A DNA stretch of 8,194 nt. Origin: Actinomycetes bacterium (GTDB taxonomy: Bacteria; Actinomycetota; Acidimicrobiia; Acidimicrobiales; Acidimicrobiaceae). Where the stretch lies: the NCBI GenBank assembly GCA_021833085.1, contig JAKBGL010000048.1:1-8194 (forward strand). Direction: 5' to 3'. The translations under genes were made by a program, and so were the position numbers. Shown here piece after piece: positions 1 to 8,194 of the stretch. How positions within the stretch are numbered: the stretch's first letter is position 1; every line of letters starts with the position of its first letter. The notes below the pieces were generated by a model. The model saw only the letters and a list, made by a program, of their open reading frames with translations. It did no database searches and was not told the DNA's origin.

Positions 1-2131
1 CTGATTCGCCTATACCCTTTGCACCCAAAGGATTCAAGTAGGTGGGAGTCTCCTGGTGAAAGAGTTCGAAGCTAGGCAACTCCGCCGCCGAGATGAACGA
101 GTAGTCAGAGAGATTACCTGTCTGTGGATTCCCATCTTGATCGTAAGAGAACTCCTCTAACAGCGCTTGGGCAACTCCTTGTGCAATCCCACCGTGCACC
201 TGTCCTTCGGCTAGTAGAGGGGCAACAATTCTTCCGGCGTCATCGACTGCCATGAATCTCATCAGTTCCACCCTACCGGTCTCTATATCTACATCAACTA
301 CCGCAAGGTGTGCACCGAATGGAAAGGTAGAGTTAGCCTCAGAAAAGTCGAGTTCGTGAGATACCTCCTTTCCAGTTCCAGTAGCCCTTTCGAATATCTC
401 TGCATAAGTCACCTTTGATGTGGGAACACCCACTACGTTCAGTCCATCTCCGTCAGGAGTAACCACGAGGTCACTCGGATTAGCCTCCAAAATCTCTGCA
501 GCGATGTCTTTCGCAATTGCAAATGCACCTATCGAGGCTTCATGAACAGCGGAGCCGCCAAGTTGCAAAGATCTAGAGCCGAAGGTTCCAACTCCGTGGG
601 GGACCACATCGGTATCACCAGTTACTACTTCTATCTTTTCGAGAGGAATGCCAAATATCTCAGAAGCGACCATCGACCAAGCAGTTCTATGTCCTTGGCC
701 ATGTGGAGAAGTGCCTGACCTGATCAGCAAACCACCACCTTCGATCAGTTCTACGCCACCAAACTCTGCGTTGGGGAAAGGATTCGTAATCTCAACATAG
801 ACAGATAGTCCAAGTCCAAGAAGGTTCTTTGACGACTCCTCAATACGTCTTTTTTGTTCAAGGCGAAGCTCGTCGTAACCCGCGCTATCGAGTAGTAGAT
901 CGAGAGCTCCAAGGTAGTTCCCGACATCGTAGGTAGCACCGGTTCCTGTTTCGTAAGGAAATGCCTCTTTGGGTATCAGGTTCTTTTTGCGCACATCACT
1001 AGGATCAATACCTAACCGATGAGCCAAAACGTCGATAACTCTTTCCAGTGCTTCGGTAGCTTCTGGTCGTCCTGCACCTCGATAGGATACGATCGGAGTT
1101 GTGTTAGTCACTACCGAGGTCGAACGAAACTCGATTTTAGGTATCCGATAAACCCCCGAGGCCATAGTCTTGGTAAGCATCGGTAAGAAAGCTCCGACGT
1201 TCGGGTATGCTCCTGAGTCCTGAATAACATCGATCCGATAGGCTACGAAGGTTCCATCAGACTTAGCCCCAAGGGTTAGATTCTGGACCTGAGCACGCCC
1301 GTGTCCCAAACCAACCATGTTCTCGCTTCGTGTCTCTACCCACCTTACTGCTCGACCTAGCTTTAAGGCTACCCATCCAACTAGGATCTCTTCGGGATAC
1401 TGCGTCGCCTTCGCTCCAAAACCGCCACCGACATCGGGAGTAATAACATGGATCTGAGTTGGGTCTAATCCAAGACTGCTTGCCAACTGAGACTTAACTG
1501 CGTGCGGAGTTTGCGTTGACGCGTAAAACACGAGACGTCCATTATCATCAACGTATGCCATCGCCGCCCTAACCTCTAAGGGAGCAGGAGCCAATCGCTG
1601 ATTTATTACCTTCAAGGTCACTATGATGTCAGATTGGTCAAAAAATGAGTCTCCGCTTAACTCACCAAATGAAGTCACTACATTTGAGCCCACGTCACCG
1701 TGGATTACCATGTCTAAGCCAAGTGCTTTCTCCGGATCCACAACTACTGGTAGTGGTTCATAGTCAACAAAGACCACCTCGGCAGCGTCTACTGCCGCTT
1801 CTTGACTCGTTGCTACAACCAACGCTACTGGTTCGCCTACAAATCGAACTCGATCCTTGGCCAGGAATGGACGATCCATCGAGGGTTTGTCTCGAAACAT
1901 TGACCTCATCGGTGAAAGTTCTAGGTCTTTCGCGCTATAGATTGCCACCACTCCTGGCATAGAAGCAGCCTCAACTACGTCGATTTCAAGAATCTTTGCA
2001 TGTGCGATAGTCGAGTTAACGTAGCAGATATGAAGCATAGAGTCGTGTTGTAGGTCGCCTACATAACTTCCACCGACAGTCAAAAGCTTAGGATCTTCGA
2101 GACGAAGTACCTTATTACCTAGAATCGACAA
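1..2131 (-). CDS. Xanthine dehydrogenase / form II CO-dehydrogenase-like large molybdenum subunit (3' end beyond window)
   Basis: The catalytic, molybdenum-cofactor-binding subunit of a molybdenum hydroxylase of the xanthine dehydrogenase family; it normally works with FAD and 2Fe-2S subunits in the cytoplasm. 710 codons are visible with no stop, so roughly 60 to 100 C-terminal residues are missing. It opens with the family's N-terminal pattern (LRLEDPKLLTVGGSYVGDL), followed by an aldehyde-oxidase hammerhead domain to about residue 125 and then the molybdopterin-binding domains. Visible motifs are NQRLAPAP, VGGGFGAK (GGG at 235-237), SYRGAGRPEA (from 349), QVHGGIAQG (from 644) and GAKGIGES, whose E709 is the expected catalytic base. 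True (form I) CO dehydrogenases have AYRCSFR with a copper-binding Cys; here the loop is SYRGAGR, so this is a form II-like enzyme of unknown substrate. The TTG start is the first possible start after an in-frame TGA and has a good ribosome-binding site. Family assignment is firm; substrate is unknown. Confidence 0.93.
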   Translation of the reverse strand, partial: MSILGNKVLRLEDPKLLTVGGSYVGDLQHDSMLHICYVNSTIAHAKILEIDVVEAASMPGVVAIYSAKDLELSPMRSMFRDKPSMDRPFLAKDRVRFVGEPVALVVATSQEAAVDAAEVVFVDYEPLPVVVDPEKALGLDMVIHGDVGSNVVTSFGELSGDSFFDQSDIIVTLKVINQRLAPAPLEVRAAMAYVDDNGRLVFYASTQTPHAVKSQLASSLGLDPTQIHVITPDVGGGFGAKATQYPEEILVGWVALKLGRAVRWVETRSENMVGLGHGRAQVQNLTLGAKSDGTFVAYRIDVIQDSGAYPNVGAFLPMLTKTMASGVYRIPKIEFRSTSVVTNTTPIVSYRGAGRPEATEALERVIDVLAHRLGIDPSDVRKKNLIPKEAFPYETGTGATYDVGNYLGALDLLLDSAGYDELRLEQKRRIEESSKNLLGLGLSVYVEITNPFPNAEFGGVELIEGGGLLIRSGTSPHGQGHRTAWSMVASEIFGIPLEKIEVVTGDTDVVPHGVGTFGSRSLQLGGSAVHEASIGAFAIAKDIAAEILEANPSDLVVTPDGDGLNVVGVPTSKVTYAEIFERATGTGKEVSHELDFSEANSTFPFGAHLAVVDVDIETGRVELMRFMAVDDAGRIVAPLLAEGQVHGGIAQGVAQALLEEFSYDQDGNPQTGNLSDYSFISAAELPSFELFHQETPTYLNPLGAKGIGES

Positions 2132-2298
2132 GAAGACGTCCTTTCTAAAACCTCAAAACGAGCCCCACCCAAACCTAGTTTGATCGTGACACCTCCCTAC
2201 CCTCCCTAAATGAAGGGGCATTCAGCTGTTTTGATAACACCGGCAGACACATAGGAGACGGTCACATTCACCCAGATTCTCCGTTTGACCAGGCAATT
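2132..2298 (-). other. Intergenic gap between ftsB and the molybdoenzyme gene
   Basis: This 167-base stretch has no recognised gene. On the minus strand it holds, in order, a possible 21-codon ORF starting GTG at 2271 behind a GGAGA, a cluster of closely spaced G-tracts (2192-2206), a short perfect inverted repeat with CAAAC/GTTTG arms (2170-2182) and the ribosome-binding site of the next gene. No convincing terminator with a T-run is visible after ftsB and no clear -35/-10 pair was found, so it is undecided whether the molybdoenzyme gene has its own promoter. A promoter is plausible because the functions on either side are unrelated. Confidence 0.5.
2139..2146 (-). promoter_or_regulatory. 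Ribosome-binding site fixing the TTG start of the molybdoenzyme gene
   Basis: AGAAAGGA on the minus strand lies 7 bases before the TTG at 2131. An in-frame TGA sits a few codons further upstream and no ATG or GTG lies between, so this site and the family's N-terminal alignment together decide the unusual start. Confidence 0.7.
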
Positions 2299-3959
<1,661 letters not shown>

Positions 3960-3988
3960 CTACAGTAAGGATATATGCAATGGGTCAA
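3960..3988 (-). promoter_or_regulatory. Candidate promoter region of eno (weak)
   Basis: The 99-base gap between mazG and eno contains TTGACC, a good -35-like hexamer, on the minus strand at 3983-3988. The best-placed -10 candidates 17 to 18 bases downstream (CTGTAG/TGTAGC) match poorly. A nearby TATATC (overlapping GCATATATCC) is a rival -10 box without a good -35. The imperfect palindrome AGGATCAATCCT just downstream could be an operator or chance. Internal promoters for eno within longer operons are common, but the elements here are only suggestive. Confidence 0.25.
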
Positions 3989-4016
3989 AACTTGAATCGA
4001 GTACCGACAAAGGTGC

Positions 4017-5396
4017 TCAAGGATTAATTTCTCCCTCCAAAGTCACTACTGCTTCGACTATCACACTTGAGAGCCTTCTAAAGACACCATCTAGATCAAC
4101 CTTTGACTCTAAAGCCTCCAGGGCCGCTACGTAAAGACTGCTGGCTGATTTGGCATCGTCAAAGAGCGAGGCCACTTCATCAGAGTGGCTGGTAAGTAAG
4201 GCAAGACTACCCCCCAAACCCTTAAATTTTCTATACAGTTTCTCTGCCTTTAGAGTGGACGGTAGGTCAGCAGAGAGCCCTTCTAACACCGAGGAACGAG
4301 ACTTCTCGACACGCTTTAGCTGTTCCCAGTTCGCCACCACCTCCGCTGCAGTGGTCGCCTGCACGTTGCCAAACACGTGTGGATGCCGAAATTTCAACTT
4401 CTTGTCAGTAGAGCTTGCTACGTCTTCAATAGAGAACCAGCCTGATTCTCGAGCCAAGTTCGAGTGGAATAGCACCTGGATCAGGATGTCTCCTAACTCC
4501 TCTCTAAGGTGGTCCATCGCTACATCCATCTCTTCGTTGGTCGCCACAGTCATCTCATCAATCGCCTCGACAACTTCATAACTTTCTTCTAGTAGATGTC
4601 TTGAGAGACTTTGATGAGTCTGTTCCGAGTCCCAAGGGCACTGCACTCTGAGTATACGAATTGTCTCCCAAAGTTGTCCAAGTTTCGACGACGGATTTTG
4701 AAAATCTGCCAAAAAGATTGAGGTCAAGTGATCTGGCTCGCTCGGTAGTGGCCATCTATACCCTTCAACAACCCTAACAGCTTCTTCTGCAAGTCCCAAG
4801 TGATAAAGGACGGTGACTTGAGAGTCGCTCTCTTCAGCAAGAGTCATTAGTTCGTTCACAAGATCGGCCGAGTAACATTGCATCACAAAGATCGATCCAG
4901 TAAACCGGCTTGCATCTGTCAACAAATCGTGACAGTCGACGACTGTAACACCGTCTATCGGGTCCAGATTAAGTGTAGACCATGCAAGGTCCAATACGGA
5001 AAGAGATGGATGAACCTCTACATTTAGATCCTCTAAATTCCTTAGCATCACAACGGTCCGTTCTCCAACGCTCGGAGATCCTGGCACGGCATAAAGGATC
5101 GATCGGCCAGATTCGGCCTCCTTTACGACTCGTTTAACAATCTCCTCATATACCTGGTCAAAACTCTCCGCTGACTCGTATAGCTGGTCGAGAACCACCA
5201 CTTCCTTCTCAAAGCCTCTGCACCAACTCAGAAAAGTCTCAGCACTAGGATGTCGGGATGTCCTAAGGTACACTAGGTCGACTCCTTGGATCTGTTCTTT
5301 GATCCCAACGTCCAAGAGACCGTTGCTACCAGGACCTAAACCAACGATATCGACTTTCCCTTTACCCATCTTCAAAACGTTAGTAGGTCCGCACAA
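4017..5396 (-). CDS. mazG: YabN-type fusion: tetrapyrrole (SAM-dependent) methylase domain plus MazG nucleotide pyrophosphohydrolase
   Basis: A 459-residue, two-part cytoplasmic protein of the YabN type. Residues 14 to about 235 resemble a tetrapyrrole methylase fold: VDIVGLGPGS (15-24), LVYLRTSRHP, LYAVPGSPSVGERTV (101-115) and LDPIDGVTVVD (144-154). In YabN proteins the role of this half is unclear. Residues from about 240 form a MazG domain, which in the family hydrolyses nucleoside triphosphates to monophosphates and cleans or tunes nucleotide pools: CPWD (253-256), the metal-binding EExxE (E270, E271, E274) and ExxD (E300, D303), and KFRHPHVF (335-342). The last 80 residues look like a second MazG half lacking its own acidic motifs. 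The start is uncertain: TTG at 5396 has AGGA 12 bases upstream, while ATG at 5369 fits the usual N-terminus better but lacks a ribosome-binding site. It follows the foldase gene by 14 bases, suggesting an operon. Confidence 0.93.
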   Translation of the reverse strand: MCGPTNVLKMGKGKVDIVGLGPGSNGLLDVGIKEQIQGVDLVYLRTSRHPSAETFLSWCRGFEKEVVVLDQLYESAESFDQVYEEIVKRVVKEAESGRSILYAVPGSPSVGERTVVMLRNLEDLNVEVHPSLSVLDLAWSTLNLDPIDGVTVVDCHDLLTDASRFTGSIFVMQCYSADLVNELMTLAEESDSQVTVLYHLGLAEEAVRVVEGYRWPLPSEPDHLTSIFLADFQNPSSKLGQLWETIRILRVQCPWDSEQTHQSLSRHLLEESYEVVEAIDEMTVATNEEMDVAMDHLREELGDILIQVLFHSNLARESGWFSIEDVASSTDKKLKFRHPHVFGNVQATTAAEVVANWEQLKRVEKSRSSVLEGLSADLPSTLKAEKLYRKFKGLGGSLALLTSHSDEVASLFDDAKSASSLYVAALEALESKVDLDGVFRRLSSVIVEAVVTLEGEINP

Positions 5397-5410
5397 CTAA
5401 GCTGTGTTTC

Positions 5411-6433
5411 CTAGGATGGAGTTGGGAAGAACCCTTTTTGAGCTACCGATGAAGGTTGCGTGGGTGGCAAGACCGCCACCTGTCCATTAGCTAAAGAGAG
5501 ACTTCCGTAGGCTGGGTTTACGTACACCGAAGACGACTTTGCGAAGCTTTGAACATACTGCGCTAGCTTTATGGGAGCCTGGGAGCCAAGAAGCTGAGAT
5601 ACGATCGAGGGTACCGCCTGCGCCTCAGGAACTATGGGCTTAGATGTGACCTCCACTAAGTACCACCCCTGCCCCCCTTTGAACGGCTTGGAAACCTGGT
5701 TCACTCCGAGAGCTGATACGGCTGTTGAAAAGGTAGATCCAAAGGCTGAGGTATACTGCGACAGTAATCCACAACCTAAAACACCCCCATTCGCAGCTGT
5801 ATTTGTGTCTTTAGAGTACTTTGTCGCAATAGTTGAGAACGAGGCGCCCTTCGAGATCTGAGTAGCCAAAGTACTAGCTTGTGACTGTGTAGAGACCAAC
5901 ACGTCTGAACTACAGTACTCCGTAAACGAGCCAACGTTTTGATTGTAGTAACTATTGATAGTCGAAGATGTCAGTGCCTTCCCGGCTAAGTGAGCTTCAA
6001 GAGTGTTTACGGCTGCAGTATCTGAGATAAGCTGAGCTTGGTAAGACTTAGGGAAAGCCGCAAAGACCGTTGTACCTCCAAACCCTGCCGACGCTACCGG
6101 ATATGCCACAGCAAGAGCCGAAGAACTCACTTTGAGATGAAGACGTTTCAATGCCTCGTTAATCAGAGTTATCGAGATTCGCCTATTTAATATCTCTGCC
6201 GTAAAAGTAGAGGAAAAGGTACCAACGCCAGAACCGTAAATGGAACCTTGGGATTTTTCTAGTTGCGACACGAAAGACTTATTCGACGCCACTGACTTTA
6301 GTTCATTGAGGAGTTCACTTTGAGTAATTACTGTTCCATTTACCTTGGCTGCATACGGTGAAACAGAACACGCTGACAACAAAACACCTGCTCCAGCAGT
6401 AAGGAACACCTCTCTTAGATATCTAAGTCTCAC
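5411..6433 (-). CDS. SurA/PrsA-like peptidylprolyl isomerase lipoprotein (PPIC-type foldase)
   Basis: A predicted exported foldase of 340 residues. The N-terminus is a lipoprotein signal: basic MRLRYLR, hydrophobic stretch, then lipobox LSAC with the anchoring Cys at position 22. Residues about 27-160 form a helical SurA-N-like chaperone region (KVNGTVITQSELLNEL is typical). A parvulin-type PPIC domain spans about 168-266, with the marks KGASFSTIATKYSKDT, NGGVLGCG and FKGGQGWYLVEV. Such proteins catalyse proline cis-trans isomerisation and help secreted proteins fold outside the membrane. C174 and C221 both lie in the PPIC domain and could form a disulphide. The mature part is rich in Ser, Thr and Ala. 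The GTG start has AGAAGGGA about 5 bases upstream and gives a sensible signal peptide. It lies 152 bases after mfd and 14 before mazG. Whether it is closer to SurA or PrsA cannot be settled by eye. Confidence 0.9.
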   Translation of the reverse strand: MRLRYLREVFLTAGAGVLLSACSVSPYAAKVNGTVITQSELLNELKSVASNKSFVSQLEKSQGSIYGSGVGTFSSTFTAEILNRRISITLINEALKRLHLKVSSSALAVAYPVASAGFGGTTVFAAFPKSYQAQLISDTAAVNTLEAHLAGKALTSSTINSYYNQNVGSFTEYCSSDVLVSTQSQASTLATQISKGASFSTIATKYSKDTNTAANGGVLGCGLLSQYTSAFGSTFSTAVSALGVNQVSKPFKGGQGWYLVEVTSKPIVPEAQAVPSIVSQLLGSQAPIKLAQYVQSFAKSSSVYVNPAYGSLSLANGQVAVLPPTQPSSVAQKGFFPTPS

Positions 6434-6438
6434 ACAAT

Positions 6439-6446
6439 TCCCTTCT
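6439..6446 (-). promoter_or_regulatory. Ribosome-binding site for the GTG start of the foldase gene
   Basis: AGAAGGGA on the minus strand lies 5 bases before the GTG at 6433. It decides between this GTG and an overlapping GTG two bases upstream, which is followed immediately by TGA. The stop codon of the small ORF at 6446-6547 overlaps its first base. Confidence 0.65.
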
Positions 6447-6531
6447 CAACTTCCTATGGCAGTTTCTATAGATCCAAGACCAGTTGTAAATGCGTTAAAG
6501 ACCAAGGATACTTGACGAAATCCTCCAACAC

Positions 6532-6586
6532 GCAACTGAGTCTTCACGATTTTTTATCAAACGCCGGTTCCAATCATCTGAGTTGC
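6532..6586 (-). repeat. Imperfect inverted repeat (hairpin) directly after the mfd stop
   Basis: On the minus strand GCAACTCAG (starting at the last base of the mfd stop codon) pairs with CTCAGTTGC (6532-6540) in 8 of 9 positions with one C-C mismatch. Inside it ATGATT (6572-6577) can pair with AATCGT (6546-6551) with one G-U pair, leaving a 5-base bulge and a 20-base loop. No T-run follows, so it does not look like an intrinsic terminator. A role in mRNA processing or stability between mfd and the foldase gene is possible, or it may be chance. Confidence 0.4.
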
Positions 6587-8186
6587 TATTTCGAGTCAGA
6601 GAAGAGGATCTCCCTACAGAACCTCTCGATGGTATCCAGCGACACTGTCTTTGACTCTAACGGAACTACTATCTCTTTCAAATTATCTTTCACGAGTGCT
6701 CGAGCATATAGTCTTTTCAGTCGAACGCTACGAGAGCGTGGAAGTTCTACCGGCGAAACCTTGAGCTCAAAACCCAGCGCACCAATCTTTTTCGTCACTG
6801 ACAGCTCTCGAACACCAACTGCTAACAGCCTGACCTGTAGTCGAACTAAGCCAACAAGATTCTTGACAACAACTGGAGCCTCTCCAAAGCGGTCCAAAAG
6901 TTCGGCTTCAAGATCATCGACGTCTTGAAGGGAGGTTACACGAGCAAAGCGAGAGTAGAGGTCTAAGCGCAGGTCTGCTCTGTCTACGTAGGACTCGGGG
7001 ATATATACGTCCAAAGGTACGTCAACACTAGGTAGTGAGACTACTTTTTCAACAGGCATGCCGTTTAGTTCCGCAACAGCCTCTTTGACCATCCTCACAT
7101 AGAGATCGTAACCCACAGCTGCCATATGACCACTTTGGTTCTCACCCAAAAGGTTACCCGCTCCCCTAATCTCAAGATCACGCATGGCGATACGATATCC
7201 CGATCCAAGTTCTACGTTCTCCGAAATCGTCTTTAAACGTTCGTACGCAACGTCAGATATTTGGTCTGACTCTGGATAAAAAAGGTAAGCGTACGCACGC
7301 AATCCCGATCGGCCAACCCGTCCTCTGATCTGATGCAGCTGTCCCAAGCCCAAAAGATCAGCTCGATCGACGACCAACGTATTGACGGTCGGCATATCAA
7401 TGCCCGACTCGATGATGGTAGTACAGACCAATACGTCGTATAAGCCCTCCCAGAAGTCAATAATTACCTGCTCCAAGAGACTCTCATCCATCTGACCATG
7501 CGCGACAGCAACCCTTGCCTCAGGCACCAACTCCCTCAACTTTTGAGCTACTACTTCTATGTCTCTCACTCGATTATGAACAAAAAATACCTGACCTTCT
7601 CGAATTAACTCCCGCCGAATCGCTTCAGATACAGCGAGTGTATCGTAGGGACCTACATGGGTAAGGATCGGCTGTCTTCGTTTAGGAGGTGTTCGCAAAA
7701 GCGAAAGGTCTCTTATTCCGGTAAGGGACATCTCTAGAGTCAGCGGTATCGGCGTAGCAGTTAGGGTTAGCACGTCGACACCTACCTTCAACTGTTTTAT
7801 CTGCTCTTTGTGGCTCACGCCAAAACGTTGCTCCTCATCGACGACTAAAAGCCCCAAGTCTTTAAAACGAAGGTCCTTTGCCAGCAGGCGATGAGTCCCA
7901 ATAACCACGTCAATCGACCCATCTGTGATTCCTTGAATAACATCTTTTGATTCTTTAGCTGTCAAAAACCGAGACAGCATAGCGACGTTCACTGGTTGTC
8001 CTTCGAAACGGTCTGAAAACGTCTGATAGTGTTGTTGGGCAAGTAGTGTCGTTGGAACTAGAACCGCGACCTGTTTAGAGTCTTGGACCGCCTTGTATGC
8101 CGCACGAATCGCAATCTCGGTTTTTCCAAATCCAACATCACCGCACACCAGACGATCCATAGGCTTAGGACTTTCCATATCTTGTT
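6586..8186 (-). CDS. mfd: Transcription-repair coupling factor Mfd, C-terminal half (5' end beyond window)
   Basis: Mfd is a cytoplasmic ATP-driven DNA translocase that removes RNA polymerase stalled at DNA damage and recruits UvrA. About 530 of the usual 1,150 or so residues are present, covering the RecG-like motor and the C-terminal domain. Numbering from the first visible Met (8178): Walker A GDVGFGKTE (13-21), DEEQRFG box (114-120), TATPIPLT (140-147), TTIIESGIDMPTVNT (253-267), QIRGRVGR (283-290), the translocation (TRG) motif RGAGNLLGENQSGH (338-351) and a TRCF domain (about 384-480). The Met at 8178 is not a true start: homology continues upstream through Gln-Asp, and the motor cannot begin just before Walker A. 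The in-frame TAA at 8185-8187 coincides with an apparent adapter remnant. The conserved Arg of PIPRT is Leu (146). The stop at 6586 gives a normal Mfd C-terminus. Confidence 0.96.
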
Positions 8187-8194
8187 AGATCGGA
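8187..8194 (+). other. Probable sequencing-adapter remnant at the contig end
   Basis: The last 8 bases of the window, AGATCGGA on the plus strand, equal the first 8 bases of the standard Illumina TruSeq adapter (AGATCGGAAGAGC). They sit in the orientation expected for read-through at a right-hand contig end. They also mark the exact point where mfd stops reading sensibly: base 8187 supplies the A that makes the in-frame TAA on the minus strand. Treating them as non-genomic turns that codon into NAA, which allows the Lys common in Mfd at this place. A chance match of 8 bases cannot be excluded. Confidence 0.65.

Noticed and set aside
1645..1962. 105-codon plus-strand ORF opposite the molybdoenzyme gene
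   Set aside because: Pro/Leu/Arg-rich translation typical of an antisense frame; the minus strand here encodes the conserved hammerhead domain without interruption.
2170..2182. CAAAC/GTTTG inverted repeat as a terminator or operator
   Set aside because: The arms are only 5 bases with a 3-base spacer, without a T-run or a second copy, so chance is adequate.
2254..2288. Riboswitch or molybdenum-cofactor RNA motif before the molybdoenzyme gene
   Set aside because: Only short overlapping pairings (GGTCA/TGACC and GGAGA/TCTCC with long loops) were found, and I could not recognise a known riboswitch core.
4150..4581. 143-codon plus-strand ORF opposite mazG
   Set aside because: Antisense to the well-supported MazG domain; the translation is Ser-rich with no family features and no good ribosome-binding site.
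6512..6928. 138-codon plus-strand ORF
   Set aside because: It lies opposite the end of mfd, has a low-complexity Ser/Thr/Arg-rich translation with no recognisable domain, and is explained as an antisense shadow.
8179..8194. A true 2-base deletion in mfd (upstream frame reading S-D-L-T-R before D-M-E)
   Set aside because: Inserting two bases would join a plausible S-D-L-T-R to DMESPKP, but this requires a mutation, whereas the exact 8-base adapter match at the very end explains the break without one. It stays possible if the adapter idea fails.

Overview
The window looks like one end of a draft contig from a bacterium of moderate GC (close to 50% by eye), most likely an actinomycetote. The main argument is gene order. 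Mycobacteria and other Actinomycetota carry mfd, mazG, a lipoprotein gene, eno and a FtsB/DivIC gene in sequence, and the same backbone is seen here. The moderate GC and the mfd / foldase / YabN-type MazG arrangement would suit a deep-branching class such as Acidimicrobiia, but that placement is a guess.

All genes lie on the minus strand, so transcription runs from high to low coordinates. In that order: the C-terminal half of mfd (transcription-repair coupling factor, cut by the right edge); an exported PPIC-type foldase lipoprotein; a YabN-type fusion of a tetrapyrrole-methylase domain and a MazG nucleotide pyrophosphohydrolase; eno (enolase); and ftsB, which overlaps eno by 4 bases. After a 167-base gap comes the large molybdenum subunit of a xanthine dehydrogenase / form II CO-dehydrogenase-like hydroxylase. 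It starts at TTG and is cut by the left edge just after its active-site glutamate.

The first five genes are a housekeeping cluster covering repair of transcription-blocking damage, envelope protein folding, nucleotide-pool cleaning, glycolysis and cell division. The molybdoenzyme belongs to a separate metabolic module and occupies the place where many actinobacteria have a DUF501 gene and ppx.

I see no rRNA, tRNA, CRISPR array, insertion sequence or phage gene. No wholly new system is evident. The strongest unexpected signal is at the right edge: the last 8 bases equal the start of the common Illumina adapter, and the junction creates an in-frame stop in mfd, so this looks like a sequencing artefact. 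Other points of interest are a leucine replacing a conserved arginine in Mfd, a decayed second half in MazG, a G-tract cluster and small ORF before the molybdoenzyme gene, and a long imperfect hairpin with a 33-codon ORF between mfd and the foldase gene.
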